DNA from: Burkholderiales bacterium
GTDB lineage: Bacteria; Pseudomonadota; Gammaproteobacteria; Burkholderiales; Burkholderiaceae_D
Length of the DNA: 57,448 nucleotides
Direction: 5' to 3'
NCBI GenBank assembly: GCA_016200895.1
Contig: JACQDX010000142.1
Span: 1 to 57,448, forward strand
The notes beneath the pieces are model-generated. The model was not told the DNA's origin. It worked only from the letters and a program-made list of their open reading frames with translations, and searched no databases. The translations under genes and the position numbers were made by a program. Shown here one piece after another: positions 1 to 9,230 of this stretch (position 1 is its first letter; the number at the start of each line of letters is the position of its first letter).

Positions 1-1287
1 ACTACCCTGATCGACCTTGTCTACCGAATCGCTTATGAGGGACTTGATCTCTTTGGCAGCACTGGCACTGCGTTGTGCCAGGTTACGCACTTCTGCAGCG
101 ACCACGGCAAAGCCACGGCCTTGTTCACCTGCACGGGCAGCTTCTACTGCGGCATTCAAGGCCAGAATATTGGTCTGGAAGGCAATGCCATCAATGACGC
201 CGATGATGTCAACAATCTTACGTGAACTTTCCTTGATTGAACCCATAGTATTCACTACCTGACCAACCACAGCGCCACCTTTGACGGCTACACCGGATGC
301 AGATACCACCAGTTGATTGGCCTGGCGTGCATTGTCGGCATTTTGCCTGACCGTGCTGGTCAGCTCCTCCATGGAACTGGCTGTTTCTTCCAGTGAGCTG
401 GCTTGTGATTCTGTGCGACTGGACAAATCGGCGTTACCTGAGGCGATCTCTTGTGAGGCAACGGTGATGGTTTCGGTACCTGTCTTGATCTTGGAGATCG
501 TATTCAAGAGGTTTTCCTGCATCATCTGCAGGGAATGCAGCAAGTCACCGATTTCATCTGTACCACTTGCGTCCACGTGCTGAGTTAAATCACCATTGGC
601 AATTTGATCCGCGATAATGGCAGCACGTTTGATAGGACCAGCAATGGTTCTGGCTATCAGCCAGGCAGCGACAGAACCTATCACTATCGTCAGAACGCCG
701 ATGATCAGCATACCCAGCCTGGCATTTTTGTAATTAGTCAGGGATTCATCATATGCCGCCTTCATGGCCTTATGCTGCTGGTTGGCCAACTCAGTTAAAG
801 CCAGCATCCATTTTTCATTGGGCGCATTAAATTCTGTCTGCAATAATGAGGCGGCATCGAAATAATTTCCTTCTGCAACCAGGCCTTTGATCTTGTTGGC
901 AATCGCCAGCACCTGGCGTTTTTGATCAACAGAATTCTGCAGTGTATCTTTTCCGTTTTTGTCGTCGATCAGTTTTTTTGCTGCCAGTTCGGAAGCATCA
1001 TAGCCTTCAAGTATCTTGGCCAGTTTTTTAGTTTCACGATCTGCTTCAGCCATATCGCTGGGCGCAGTCATTTTTCGCAACACTAAAGCTAGCGCTCGAC
1101 CTTGCTCGCGCATATCAGTGGCAGCATCCAGGCTGGCAACCTTGGTATTGAAAATATAGTCTGTGGAGGCCTGCAACTGACTTAGCCGGAACAAACCAAG
1201 GACGAGTAGACCGCAAGACAGCAAAATGACCAGGCCAAAACCCAGGGCCAAGCGACCGCTAATCTTCAAACGCGACAATTGATTCAT
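1..1287 (-). CDS. Methyl-accepting chemotaxis protein (3' end outside window)
   Basis: Inner-membrane chemoreceptor that would signal to CheA/CheW. The visible 429 residues begin at an ATG (1285-1287) preceded by an AGGAAAA ribosome site. There is a membrane segment at about residues 10-32, a periplasmic four-helix-type region, a second membrane segment at about 190-212, then a HAMP domain. The signalling coiled coil carries the conserved hairpin tip (EAARAGEQGRGFAVVAAEVR), which names the family. The gene runs off the left edge, so the C-terminus is missing. The ligand cannot be told. No other chemotaxis gene is in view. Confidence 0.95.
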   Translation of the reverse strand, partial: MNQLSRLKISGRLALGFGLVILLSCGLLVLGLFRLSQLQASTDYIFNTKVASLDAATDMREQGRALALVLRKMTAPSDMAEADRETKKLAKILEGYDASELAAKKLIDDKNGKDTLQNSVDQKRQVLAIANKIKGLVAEGNYFDAASLLQTEFNAPNEKWMLALTELANQQHKAMKAAYDESLTNYKNARLGMLIIGVLTIVIGSVAAWLIARTIAGPIKRAAIIADQIANGDLTQHVDASGTDEIGDLLHSLQMMQENLLNTISKIKTGTETITVASQEIASGNADLSSRTESQASSLEETASSMEELTSTVRQNADNARQANQLVVSASGVAVKGGAVVGQVVNTMGSIKESSRKIVDIIGVIDGIAFQTNILALNAAVEAARAGEQGRGFAVVAAEVRNLAQRSASAAKEIKSLISDSVDKVDQGS

Positions 1288-1704
1288 ACATTTTCCTGAG
1301 TATCCGAAAAAGACGGAGGGTGGAAATCAGACTGCAATGAAAAGAAAAAATCGCGGGAGCATGTTCACCCTCTTTTTTACGTCCCCATGCATTCTAATTT
1401 TTATATTTTCAACATGAAAAACTTCAGAAAAACCCTGCTTCAAATTGCAATGAGTAATAACAATTTGATTATGTTCGCATTGAATTCTGATCAAATTCCC
1501 TGCTTCACAAGAGGTATTGCTTGATCAGAGTATAGCCTGAAAGACAGGATGAGCAAATGTGGCAATGATGGCGAATTGCAACATCGGTTTGACATAGCAG
1601 TGAGGTAAGGTGACGAAAACTGGATGGTAAGTGGACAAAAAAAGCAACGCACGAGCAAGACAAATTCATTGCCTTGCTTTTGTTAGCAATATTTGACAAT
1701 TACA
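1288..1704. other. Intergenic stretch, no gene seen
   Basis: The 417 bases between the chemoreceptor and the secreted protein are AT-rich and have no reading frame with coding character. They hold the receptor's upstream region and, near 1636-1684, a terminator-like hairpin for the secreted-protein gene. I see no RNA gene or repeat here. Confidence 0.6.
1636..1684 (-). terminator. Probable rho-independent terminator
   Basis: On the minus strand, AAAGCAAGGCAA and TTGTCTTGC can pair around a short loop, and an outer AAAGCAA/TTGCTTT pair leads into seven T residues. It lies about 20-70 bases after the stop of the gene at 1705-2706. The T-run is offset from the inner stem, so strength is uncertain. 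Confidence 0.45.
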
Positions 1705-2706
1705 TCAGGGAGTACCAGACCAACGCCTGCAATGTTCAAAGGCAAATTGGGAACCCCAGACTTCAGGCAACAGGTCCGATTTAATCATGGCGATAAGTTC
1801 GGCAGTTTTTTTCTTGTCTTTTGCGTCACAAGCAAACTTAGCGAAGTGATTGATATTCCACGGATCAGGGAATTTAATTAAAACGTCATCTATTCCTTTT
1901 TTCATTACGGGCCAATCTACCAGGGAATCGGTAAACAGGGTATTGCCGTATTGCGTCTGCGAAGCATACCAATAGACGCGCGCATACATGCCAAATCCCT
2001 CAGTAGAACTGGTTCTCTCCAGTGCTTTGCGTGCAAATTTTTCTACCGCATGGGCATTTCCACCCCATTTGGGCACGTAATAATCAATAGCGCCAAAGTA
2101 CAGAGGATAAAATTGGGGCATTTTGCTCAAGCCCTCGTCTACCAGACGTGTCATCTTATCCTCTGTCCAGCTCTGATATTTGGCAATATTTTCCATTTGC
2201 TGATACCAGTACGGGTCTTTTGAGGCTGTCTTTTTATGTTCCTCAAGATAGACTCTTGCTTTTTCTATATAGTCGTAGAAAGGCTTCCAGTTTTTTTTCT
2301 CAACCTCACCAGCGAACCCACGTCCTCTGATAGCCCATGCACGATTGATCAGCATCTCAGCATAAGCGAGTTGAGCAACAGCAGAATCAGGGTAAGCACG
2401 TTGCCACTTACTGATGCGAGCTTCTATTCCAGACCATACCTGATCATCATTTCTATCATCCTTTAATGATCTGGAAAGACCTATGTAAAAAAGTGTCAGT
2501 TTCCACAAGCCACTCGAAGTGCGTGCTTGTGGTGCACGGAAAGTTCTTGCCATCTGTTCGAGTTCGGCAAAATTTTCGTTGATGGATAACTGCTGTACCG
2601 TCACTTCAATTTTTTGACGATCGGCAGCTTCATCAGCACAGGAAATTCGTGTGGTCAGTGCCAGTAAAACCAGCATAAGGCCAATGCTTATTTTTTTTAA
2701 ATACAT
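1705..2706 (-). CDS. Secreted protein of unknown function (possibly DUF4034-like)
   Basis: A 333-residue protein with a clear N-terminal export signal (Lys pair, hydrophobic run, cleavage near SCA at residue 24). The rest is helical and rich in Trp and Tyr, with a tetratricopeptide-like look: repeated Ala/Leu helices and a segment around residues 200-260 with 'FYPLYF', 'YYVPKWGG' and 'YARVYWYASQ'. This resembles DUF4034-type proteins, but I am not sure of the family. It stands alone between the chemoreceptor and tRNA-Arg and has its own likely terminator. Probably periplasmic; no catalytic motif is visible. Confidence 0.8.
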   Translation of the reverse strand: MYLKKISIGLMLVLLALTTRISCADEAADRQKIEVTVQQLSINENFAELEQMARTFRAPQARTSSGLWKLTLFYIGLSRSLKDDRNDDQVWSGIEARISKWQRAYPDSAVAQLAYAEMLINRAWAIRGRGFAGEVEKKNWKPFYDYIEKARVYLEEHKKTASKDPYWYQQMENIAKYQSWTEDKMTRLVDEGLSKMPQFYPLYFGAIDYYVPKWGGNAHAVEKFARKALERTSSTEGFGMYARVYWYASQTQYGNTLFTDSLVDWPVMKKGIDDVLIKFPDPWNINHFAKFACDAKDKKKTAELIAMIKSDLLPEVWGSQFAFEHCRRWSGTP

Positions 2707-2785
2707 TGTCAGGAAAATGGAGTTTAACTATTTGCAAATAGTCGCAAATTAATTCGCTCAAAGCAACTATTTATCAAGCTTGCAA

Positions 2786-2817
2786 ACAAAAAAACCCCTG
2801 CATTGCCCGCAGGGGTT
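2786..2817 (-). terminator. Rho-independent terminator of tRNA-Arg
   Basis: On the minus strand a 9-bp stem AACCCCTGC/GCAGGGGTT is followed by a T7-rich run (complement of 2786-2794). It starts 15 bases after the CCA end of the tRNA and ends its transcript. Confidence 0.9.
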
Positions 2818-2831
2818 CAGACTGAATCTCT

Positions 2832-2908
2832 TGGCCTGTCCAGCACGAATCGAACGTGCGACCCCGAGCTTAGAAGGCTCGTGCTCTATCCAACTGAGCT
2901 ATGGACAG
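2832..2908 (-). tRNA. tRNA-Arg (anticodon TCT)
   Basis: Reading the minus strand, the 7-bp acceptor (CTGTCCA/TGGACAG), the D arm (GCTC...GAGC), the anticodon arm (CGAGC, loop CTTCTAA, GCTCG) and the T arm (GCACG, TTCGATT, CGTGC) all pair. The loop gives anticodon TCT, which reads AGA/AGG. The discriminator is G and CCA is encoded. A terminator follows. Confidence 0.97.
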
Positions 2909-3021
2909 TCTTGTTGATGGCTAGCAAAACTGATGTTTGGCGACCTAAAAACTGAAGGCTGAATAGTACATGGTATCGCTCTCACTTTCAAGAATGAAAC
3001 CACTCCTGATAGCGAATTTAC

Positions 3022-4368
3022 TTAGATTGCTGGCGGAATGCAATCTGCCAGGCGGCGTGCACTAGTCGACGCCAGTTCTGCGTCTTCCGCTTCAACCATG
3101 ACGCGCACCAAAGGTTCGGTGCCGGATGCGCGTATCAGCACCCTGCCCCGGTCTGCCAGTTCGGCTTCAACCGTTTGTTTCTCGGCAACCAGTTTCTCGT
3201 TTTTTTGCCAGTCGAAACCGGCGGGTACTTTGATATTCAATAAGGTCTGTGGGAATAATTCCAGATCATCAAAGCATTCATCCAGGTTTTTGCCATTGCG
3301 CCTTAATGCAGACAATACCTGCAAGGCTGAAACTATGCCGTCGCCAGTTGTATGCTTGTCCAGGCACAGGAGATGGCCTGAGCCCTCGCCACCCAAGAGC
3401 CAGCCGCGCTCTTGCATTTGCTCAAGCACATAGCGGTCGCCTACTTTGGCGCGGACAAAGCCTACACCCAGTTTTTTGAACGCGACTTCGACTGCCATAT
3501 TCGTCATCAAGGTGCCGACTACGCCATCAACTTTACCGATCGCCATACGGTCCAGCACCATCAGATACAGGAGCTGGTCACCGTTATAAATCTTGCCGTG
3601 CCTATCTACCATCAGCAAGCGGTCGGCGTCGCCATCCAGGGCAATACCCAGGTCAGCATGGTTGGCACGTACGGCCAGGGACAGTGCGTCAGGCGATGTA
3701 GCACCGACCTTGTCATTGATGTTGAGGCCATTCGGTTGATTGCCGATGGCAATGACATCCGCACCCAGTTCATGGAAGACATGGGGGGCAATATCGTAGG
3801 CGGCGCCGTGGGCGCAGTCGACAACAATCTTCAGCCCGCGCAGATCCAGTTCTGCCGGGAAAGTGCTTTTGCAAAATTCTATATAACGCCCGTTGGCATC
3901 ACTCAAGCGGCGCGCTTTGCCGAGTTTCTCTGAACTCACGCATTGCATGGGGCGTTCAAGTTCTGCTTCGATGGCAAGTTCAACTTCATCGGCCAGCTTG
4001 TTGCCATTGGCTGAAAAGAACTTGATGCCATTGTCATCAAAGGGATTGTGCGAAGCGGAGATCACGACACCTGCAGACAGGCGCAATGCGCGTGTCAGGT
4101 AAGCCACTGCCGGGGTTGGAGCCGGGCCTGAGAGCATGACATCCACACCTGCTGCGGCAAAGCCTGCTTCCAGCGAAGCTTCCAGCAAATAGCCTGAGAT
4201 GCGGGTGTCCTTGCCTATCAAGACTGTGGGGCGGGCGTCACCGGTGACGTTGGCTTGCGCCAGCACCTTGCCTGCGGCAAAGCCCAGACGCATGACAAAA
4301 TCAGGCGTAATCGGTGCAACACCCACTTTGCCGCGTATACCATCTGTACCAAAATATTTTCTGCTCAT
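3022..4368 (-). CDS. glmM: Phosphoglucosamine mutase GlmM
   Basis: Interconverts glucosamine-6-phosphate and glucosamine-1-phosphate, feeding UDP-GlcNAc for peptidoglycan and lipid A in the cytoplasm. The protein opens with RKYFGTDGIRG. It has the phosphoserine loop ISASHNPFDDNG (Ser about 106), the metal loop DGDADR, the sugar loop GEGSGH and the C-terminal phosphate-binding RASGTEP. I start at the ATG at 4366-4368 because AGGAAG stands just before it and the 448-residue product matches the family length. An in-frame ATG at 4381-4383 overlaps the folP stop (TGATG) and would add five residues. It is the last gene of ftsH-folP-glmM. Confidence 0.98.
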   Translation of the reverse strand: MSRKYFGTDGIRGKVGVAPITPDFVMRLGFAAGKVLAQANVTGDARPTVLIGKDTRISGYLLEASLEAGFAAAGVDVMLSGPAPTPAVAYLTRALRLSAGVVISASHNPFDDNGIKFFSANGNKLADEVELAIEAELERPMQCVSSEKLGKARRLSDANGRYIEFCKSTFPAELDLRGLKIVVDCAHGAAYDIAPHVFHELGADVIAIGNQPNGLNINDKVGATSPDALSLAVRANHADLGIALDGDADRLLMVDRHGKIYNGDQLLYLMVLDRMAIGKVDGVVGTLMTNMAVEVAFKKLGVGFVRAKVGDRYVLEQMQERGWLLGGEGSGHLLCLDKHTTGDGIVSALQVLSALRRNGKNLDECFDDLELFPQTLLNIKVPAGFDWQKNEKLVAEKQTVEAELADRGRVLIRASGTEPLVRVMVEAEDAELASTSARRLADCIPPAI

Positions 4369-4382
4369 AGTCTTCCTGCTCA

Positions 4383-5222
4383 TCAAGGGGATAATGCATC
4401 CCAGATTTTGTATGCATCGACAGTTTCTGCCACGTCATGCACACGAATAATGTTTGCGCCCATTTGTTTTGCCAGCAGGGCTGCTGCGATGCTGCCTGCC
4501 ATGCGTTCTGGAGCCGCACGGCCAGTCAAGCCACCTATCATGGATTTGCGTGAGACGCCGACCAGCACGGGCAGGCCCAACTCTTGCTGGAGTTGCGGCA
4601 AGTGCCTGAACATGGTCGTATTATGTTCCAAAGTTTTGCCAAAGCCAAAACCAGGGTCAAGGCAGATACGGTTTGCTTCCACACCTGCATCTGCCAGCGC
4701 GTTAAGTCGCTCACGTAAAAATGTCTTCACTTCCTGATTGACGTCAGCATATTCAGGACTGAGCTGCATGTCTTCAGGCGTATTTTGCATGTGCATGACG
4801 CATAAGGCAGCATCTGCATTTTGCACGGCAGCGATAGATTCAGGCGAACGAAAACCCTGGATATCATTAATCATATCGACACCGGCAATCAGCGCCTCGC
4901 GCATGACTTGCGGCTTATACGTGTCTATGGACAAGGGCTTGCCACAATCGCGCAAAGCGTAGATAACAGGCATGACCCGGTTCAATTCTTCGTCCAGTGG
5001 CAAAGGCGCAGAGCCAGGACGACTGGATTCACCACCGATGTCGATGATATCGACGCCATCTTCTATCATCTGTTCAGCGCGGGCGATGGCGCTTTCCAGA
5101 TTCAGGTATTTGCCGCCATCAGAAAAAGAATCAGGCGTGATGTTCAGCACGCCCATGACCAGGGTTCTGGACTGAGCTCCGCGCAAAGGATAGCGAAAAC
5201 GGCCACATTGAAAATATTTCAT
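4383..5222 (-). CDS. folP: Dihydropteroate synthase FolP
   Basis: Joins 6-hydroxymethyl-7,8-dihydropterin pyrophosphate to p-aminobenzoate in folate synthesis; this is the sulfonamide target. The 279-residue protein has the N-terminal signature NITPDSFSDGG, the DIGGESSRPG loop, the core DPGFGFGKT and the C-terminal GVSRKSMIGG and RVHD motifs, so every part of the TIM-barrel active site is present. It lies 85 bases after ftsH and its stop touches the region where glmM begins, an order common in proteobacteria. A hairpin at 5237-5262 sits just before its start. Confidence 0.98.
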   Translation of the reverse strand: MKYFQCGRFRYPLRGAQSRTLVMGVLNITPDSFSDGGKYLNLESAIARAEQMIEDGVDIIDIGGESSRPGSAPLPLDEELNRVMPVIYALRDCGKPLSIDTYKPQVMREALIAGVDMINDIQGFRSPESIAAVQNADAALCVMHMQNTPEDMQLSPEYADVNQEVKTFLRERLNALADAGVEANRICLDPGFGFGKTLEHNTTMFRHLPQLQQELGLPVLVGVSRKSMIGGLTGRAAPERMAGSIAAALLAKQMGANIIRVHDVAETVDAYKIWDALSP

Positions 5223-5236
5223 TTTTTAAAATGACG

Positions 5237-5262
5237 AAGGGTGAGGAATAATCCCCACCCTT
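5237..5262 (-). promoter_or_regulatory. Hairpin between ftsH and folP
   Basis: AAGGGTGAGGA and TCCCCACCCTT pair with one mismatch around a 4-base loop. On the minus strand it is followed only by CGTCATTTT, so it is at best a weak terminator. Placed 14 bases before the folP start codon, it could lower or modulate read-through from ftsH. Confidence 0.4.
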
Positions 5263-5307
5263 GTACATGAAATTCAAAAATTAATTGTGCAATATTTGTA
5301 GAGTAAC

Positions 5308-7197
5308 TCAGGCCGGTGCAGTTGCGCTTGGAGATACCCCACCAGAAGAGCTGCCAGAAGAAGGACGGCTGCTTGTTTGTCCTTGTTTTGGCGGACGTGG
5401 GTCCACACCATTCATGATGTCATTGACCTGGTCTGCATCAATGGTTTCCCAATCCAGCAAGGCCTTGGTCATGGCTTCTACCTTGTCGCGGTTTTCTTCC
5501 AGAAGTTTGCGAGACAAAGCATATTGGGTATCCAGAATACTGCGAATTTCTGCATCCACTTTTTGCTGAGTTGCCTCGGAAATGGTTTTGGACGGGCCGC
5601 CAAAATAACCTTCACTCTGACTATCTTCATAGACCATCACGCCCATGCTGTCAGACATACCAAAGCGCGTCACCATCGAGCGTGCCAGCTTGGTTGCACG
5701 GGAAAAGTCGTTTGAAGCGCCCGTAGACATTTGACCAACGAAAATTTCTTCTGCAATACGACCACCAAACAGGATGGAAATTTCTTCCAGCATTTTGTCT
5801 TTGTAACCACTGATCTGATCATGCTCAGGCAATTGCCAGGTCAGACCCAAGGCAAAGCCACGCGGCATGATGGTGACCTTATGGACAGGATCAGCCTTAG
5901 GCATGAGTTTGGCGATCACAGCATGACCGGACTCATGATAAGCAGTGTTCCTGCGTTCATCTTCACGCATGACCATGGAACGACGTTCTGGGCCCATGAA
6001 GATTTTGTCTTTTGCATCTTCAAAATCCATCATTTCGACCAGACGCTTATTGCGCCTTGCGGCGAACAAGGCTGCTTCATTGACCAGATTAGCCAGGTCA
6101 GCACCGGAGAAACCAGGAGTACCACGCGCCAGAATATCGGCCTTGACGTCAGCAGAGATAGGCACCTTACGCATATGAACGTTCAGGATTTGTTCACGGC
6201 CGCGAATATCTGGCAAGCCAACAGACACCTGACGGTCAAAACGACCTGGGCGCAGCAAGGCTTTATCCAATACGTCAGCACGGTTAGTTGCAGCGATCAC
6301 AATGACACCGGAATTGGCTTCAAAACCATCCATCTCAACCAACATCTGATTCAGAGTCTGTTCGCGCTCATCATTACCACCGCCCATACCAGCACCGCGA
6401 TGACGGCCAACAGCATCAATCTCATCAATAAAGATGATACAAGGTGCATGTTTTTTGGCGTTTTCAAACATGTCGCGAACGCGGGAAGCACCCACACCGA
6501 CGAACATTTCAACGAAATCAGAACCGGAGATTGTGAAGAATGGCACTTTTGCCTCACCCGCAATCGCACGGGCAATCAAAGTTTTACCAGTACCTGGGGG
6601 ACCAACCATCAACACACCACGAGGAATGCGACCACCCAATTTTTGGAATTTGGTAGGGTCACGCAAGAAATCAACGATTTCGCTGACTTCTTCTTTGGCC
6701 TCATCGCAACCTGCAACATCGGCAAAGGTGACGTTATTATTGGTGTCATCCAGCATCCTGGCTTTGGACTTACCAAAGGAGAATGCTCCACCTTTACCGC
6801 CGCCCTGCATCTGGCGCATAAAGAATACCCAGACGCCAATCAGCAACAGCATCGGGAACCAGGAAATGAAGACTTGCGACAGGAAAGACTGTTCTTCAGG
6901 CTGTTTGACATCAAACTTGACGCCGCTGTCCACTAAATCACGGATCAAGCCCTTGTCGAGCACTGTGATCTGGGATTTGACTTTAATGCCTTCTGAATTG
7001 GTCGCCACAATGGAGCGATTGGCTTCATCGATGGTGGCATCCTTGATGTGCTTGGCTTTGACCTCATCCAGGAACTCGGAATACGGGATGGGCTTAACGC
7101 CAGCACCGATACCTTTTCCATCAAACTGCTTAAAAAGTGTAAAAAGCACCAGGGCAACGACCACCCATATAGCAGCTTTTGAAAACATATTATTCAC
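5308..7197 (-). CDS. ftsH: ATP-dependent zinc metalloprotease FtsH
   Basis: Membrane-anchored AAA+ protease that degrades misfolded membrane proteins and regulators such as LpxC and sigma-32 (known from E. coli). There are two membrane segments (about residues 7-22 and 108-127) around a periplasmic domain, Walker A GPPGTGKT at 199-206, Walker B IIFIDEID, the second region of homology ATNRADVLDKALLRPGRFDR, and the zinc site HESGH in the C-terminal half. The 629-residue length is normal. The C-terminal tail is rich in Ser, Gly and Pro. It follows rlmE, the usual rlmE-ftsH pair, with AGGAG 14 bases before the ATG. Confidence 0.98.
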   Translation of the reverse strand: MNNMFSKAAIWVVVALVLFTLFKQFDGKGIGAGVKPIPYSEFLDEVKAKHIKDATIDEANRSIVATNSEGIKVKSQITVLDKGLIRDLVDSGVKFDVKQPEEQSFLSQVFISWFPMLLLIGVWVFFMRQMQGGGKGGAFSFGKSKARMLDDTNNNVTFADVAGCDEAKEEVSEIVDFLRDPTKFQKLGGRIPRGVLMVGPPGTGKTLIARAIAGEAKVPFFTISGSDFVEMFVGVGASRVRDMFENAKKHAPCIIFIDEIDAVGRHRGAGMGGGNDEREQTLNQMLVEMDGFEANSGVIVIAATNRADVLDKALLRPGRFDRQVSVGLPDIRGREQILNVHMRKVPISADVKADILARGTPGFSGADLANLVNEAALFAARRNKRLVEMMDFEDAKDKIFMGPERRSMVMREDERRNTAYHESGHAVIAKLMPKADPVHKVTIMPRGFALGLTWQLPEHDQISGYKDKMLEEISILFGGRIAEEIFVGQMSTGASNDFSRATKLARSMVTRFGMSDSMGVMVYEDSQSEGYFGGPSKTISEATQQKVDAEIRSILDTQYALSRKLLEENRDKVEAMTKALLDWETIDADQVNDIMNGVDPRPPKQGQTSSRPSSGSSSGGVSPSATAPA

Positions 7198-7320
7198 GAG
7201 AACTCCTTGAAGGCAGGATGCGCCATTTGATACTGTAAACGTTCATTCTACCCCCATTGGGTAGAGCTTGCTAGCCAGCATATGTTGGCGATATTGATGA
7301 TTATCAAGAGGTAAATGCAA

Positions 7321-7965
7321 TTATTCGGGGTTTTTCAAGCCTCTGCCGAGCAAAAATATCTCGGAAGACTTGTCCTTACTGGCTTTTGGCTTCTTGTTGA
7401 CCACTGTTTTAAATTCATCTTTAAATAGTGTGAAAATGTTGTTATAGCTGGGTCCGTGAAAGCATTTCACCAGCAAAGCACCACCCGGTTTGAGATGTGC
7501 CTTGGAAAAAGTGACTGCCAATTCGATAATATATTCGACACGGGCAGAGTCAACGGTTGAGTTGCCAGACAGATTTGGGGCCATATCTGATAGAACCAAG
7601 TCAACTTTGCGGCCTAACAATTTAGATTCCAATTGATCCAGCACTTCATCTTCACGAAAATCGCCTTGTATGAATTGCACGTCGGCGATAGGGTCCATGG
7701 GTAACATGTCAAGGGCAAAAATTTCACCCATGATGCCACCACCTTCTTTACCTGCCAGTTTATTCCTTACATACTGTGACCAGCTACCGGGCGTCGCACC
7801 CAAATCAACAATAATTTGCCCTGGACGTATCAGTTTTTCAGATTCATCTATTTCTTTTAGCTTGTAAACGGCGCGCGCACGATAGCCTTCCTTTTGTGCA
7901 AGTTTCACATAAGGATCATTAATATGGTCGTGAACCCAATTTTGATTGAATTTATTCTTTGCCAT
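7321..7965 (-). CDS. rlmE: 23S rRNA (uridine-2552-2'-O) methyltransferase RlmE (FtsJ/RrmJ)
   Basis: Methylates U2552 in the A loop of 23S rRNA late in 50S assembly, using S-adenosylmethionine. The 214-residue protein shows the Rossmann SAM motif VDLGATPGSWSQY and the K-D-K-E catalytic set: Lys in YKLKEID, Asp in LSDMAPN, Lys in VKCFHG and Glu in SSEIFLLGRG. It is divergent from yhbY with only 32 bases between the start codons, so the promoters must overlap. Another large-subunit factor, YhbY, thus shares its control region. Confidence 0.97.
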   Translation of the reverse strand: MAKNKFNQNWVHDHINDPYVKLAQKEGYRARAVYKLKEIDESEKLIRPGQIIVDLGATPGSWSQYVRNKLAGKEGGGIMGEIFALDMLPMDPIADVQFIQGDFREDEVLDQLESKLLGRKVDLVLSDMAPNLSGNSTVDSARVEYIIELAVTFSKAHLKPGGALLVKCFHGPSYNNIFTLFKDEFKTVVNKKPKASKDKSSEIFLLGRGLKNPE

Positions 7966-7997
7966 TCGCGTAAAATACTGCTTTTAAAGGAATTACT

Positions 7998-8474
7998 ATG
8001 TTAAAACTTACGCCCGCTGAAAGAAGCGAACTCCGCTCCGAAGCACATGCACTGAAACCTATCGTATTAATCGGCGAAGCTGGATTGACTCCTGCTGTTA
8101 TCAAAGAAATTGATGCTGGCCTGAATGCCCATGGCCTGATCAAGGTACGCGTATTTGGCGATGATAGAGAAGCACGCATAGGTATGTACGATACCATCTG
8201 CGCCGAGCTGAATGCAGCCCCAGTACAACATATAGGTAAACTTTTGGTGGTTTACCGTCCAAAACTGGAAGGCACAAAAGAAACCAAACTGGTTAAAAAA
8301 GGTAAAGGCATGCGCGAAGTTACCATCGTCAAGCCTAGCCCAAGTGGAACCAAAAAACCGACTGTATCCAAAGTCATGGTCAAAGGTAATGAACGTGTTA
8401 CCCAGGGCGGCAATATCAAACGTGCAAAACCACGTCAAAGCAGTGCAAAAAAATCATCGCTTGCCAATAGCTGA
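7998..8474 (+). CDS. yhbY: YhbY family CRM-domain ribosome assembly protein
   Basis: Small RNA-binding protein associated with pre-50S particles in E. coli. Residues 1-97 form the CRM domain: LTPAERSELRSEAH, the IGEAGLTPAV loop with the GxxG-like RNA-binding turn, LIKVRVFGDDR, and IGKLLVVYRP. The remaining 60 residues are a basic tail rich in Lys, Ser and Thr that E. coli YhbY (about 97 residues) lacks, probably an extra RNA contact. AAAGGAATT precedes the ATG. It runs convergent with greA, with a terminator hairpin at 8508-8529. Confidence 0.93.
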   Translation: MLKLTPAERSELRSEAHALKPIVLIGEAGLTPAVIKEIDAGLNAHGLIKVRVFGDDREARIGMYDTICAELNAAPVQHIGKLLVVYRPKLEGTKETKLVKKGKGMREVTIVKPSPSGTKKPTVSKVMVKGNERVTQGGNIKRAKPRQSSAKKSSLANS

Positions 8475-8506
8475 CCCTGAATACCTCTGATATCTGATCA
8501 GTACTC

Positions 8507-8537
8507 AACCCGGCCAAACCAGGCCGGGTAATATTTC
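8507..8537 (+). terminator. Terminator hairpin between yhbY and greA
   Basis: A perfect 8-bp stem ACCCGGCC/GGCCGGGT with loop AAACCA is followed on the plus strand by TAATATTT. It lies 33 bases after the yhbY stop in the convergent gap. The T-run is imperfect and none is seen on the other strand. Confidence 0.6.
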
Positions 8538-8624
8538 TGCCTGAGAATACGTCTTCCAAATCACTCTACATCGTTTTACATCTACTCATATTCATTGACT
8601 GAATATAAATTCAACAAACCTCCA

Positions 8625-9101
8625 CTAAATGTACAGTACGTCCAGCACTTCATATTCACGTACTCCGGCGGGTGCTTGCACACCAACCACATCGCCAGCG
8701 TACTTGCCGATCAAGGCACGTGCTATAGGAGAAGTAATGGAGACCTTGCTCAATTTCAGGTCTGCCTCATCTTCACCAACGATCTGGTAACTGACTTTTT
8801 GTGAAGTTTCCAGATCTTCCAAATGCACAGTAGAACCAAACACGACGCGACCTTCTGCGTCCAGCGCGCTAGGATCAATGATTTGTGCAGAACCCAGCTT
8901 GCCTTCCAAATCAGCAATACGCCCTTCGATGAACGCCTGACGTTCTTTGGCAGCATCATACTCGGCATTTTCAGACAAGTCGCCCTGCGCACGTGCCTCA
9001 GCGATCGCATTGATGACACTTGGGCGCTCTTTAGTCTTTAAAAGATGCAATTCTTTCTTAAGCAATTCTGCGCCGAACTTGGTGACAGGTACTGTACTCA
9101 T
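8625..9101 (-). CDS. greA: Transcription elongation factor GreA
   Basis: Rescues backtracked RNA polymerase by stimulating transcript cleavage. The start at MSTVPVTKFGAE gives 158 residues, the E. coli GreA length; an upstream in-frame ATG at 9114-9116 would add five. The N-terminal coiled coil ends with the acidic tip segment DLSENAEYDAAKERQ. The C-terminal FKBP-like domain contains VGEDEADLKLSKVSITSPIARALIGK and ends in YEVLDVLYI. It lies downstream of carB in the same direction, but a terminator-like hairpin (9127-9180) separates them. Confidence 0.97.
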   Translation of the reverse strand: MSTVPVTKFGAELLKKELHLLKTKERPSVINAIAEARAQGDLSENAEYDAAKERQAFIEGRIADLEGKLGSAQIIDPSALDAEGRVVFGSTVHLEDLETSQKVSYQIVGEDEADLKLSKVSITSPIARALIGKYAGDVVGVQAPAGVREYEVLDVLYI

Positions 9102-9116
9102 ATCATTCACACTCAT

Positions 9117-9180
9117 AAAAGTAAAAATACAGAGGCCACGTCAGACACCAGCACTACCGATGCCTTTGTGACCTCTGTAT
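9117..9180 (-). terminator. Terminator-like hairpin in the greA leader
   Basis: On the minus strand ATACAGAGGTCAC and GTGGCCTCTGTAT pair over 13 positions with one mismatch around a 28-base loop, and the second arm runs into TTTTTACTTTT. The T-run ends at the greA start codon region. It could end carAB transcripts or act as an attenuator of greA. Confidence 0.6.
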
Positions 9181-9230
9181 CGAAGTTCAAGCTTCCCTGG
9201 GATTACTGCCCGGGGACACTGTTATTTCTA

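Noticed and set aside
5731..6936. 401-codon plus-strand open frame opposite ftsH
   Set aside because: It is antisense to highly conserved FtsH motifs and has no recognisable protein features.
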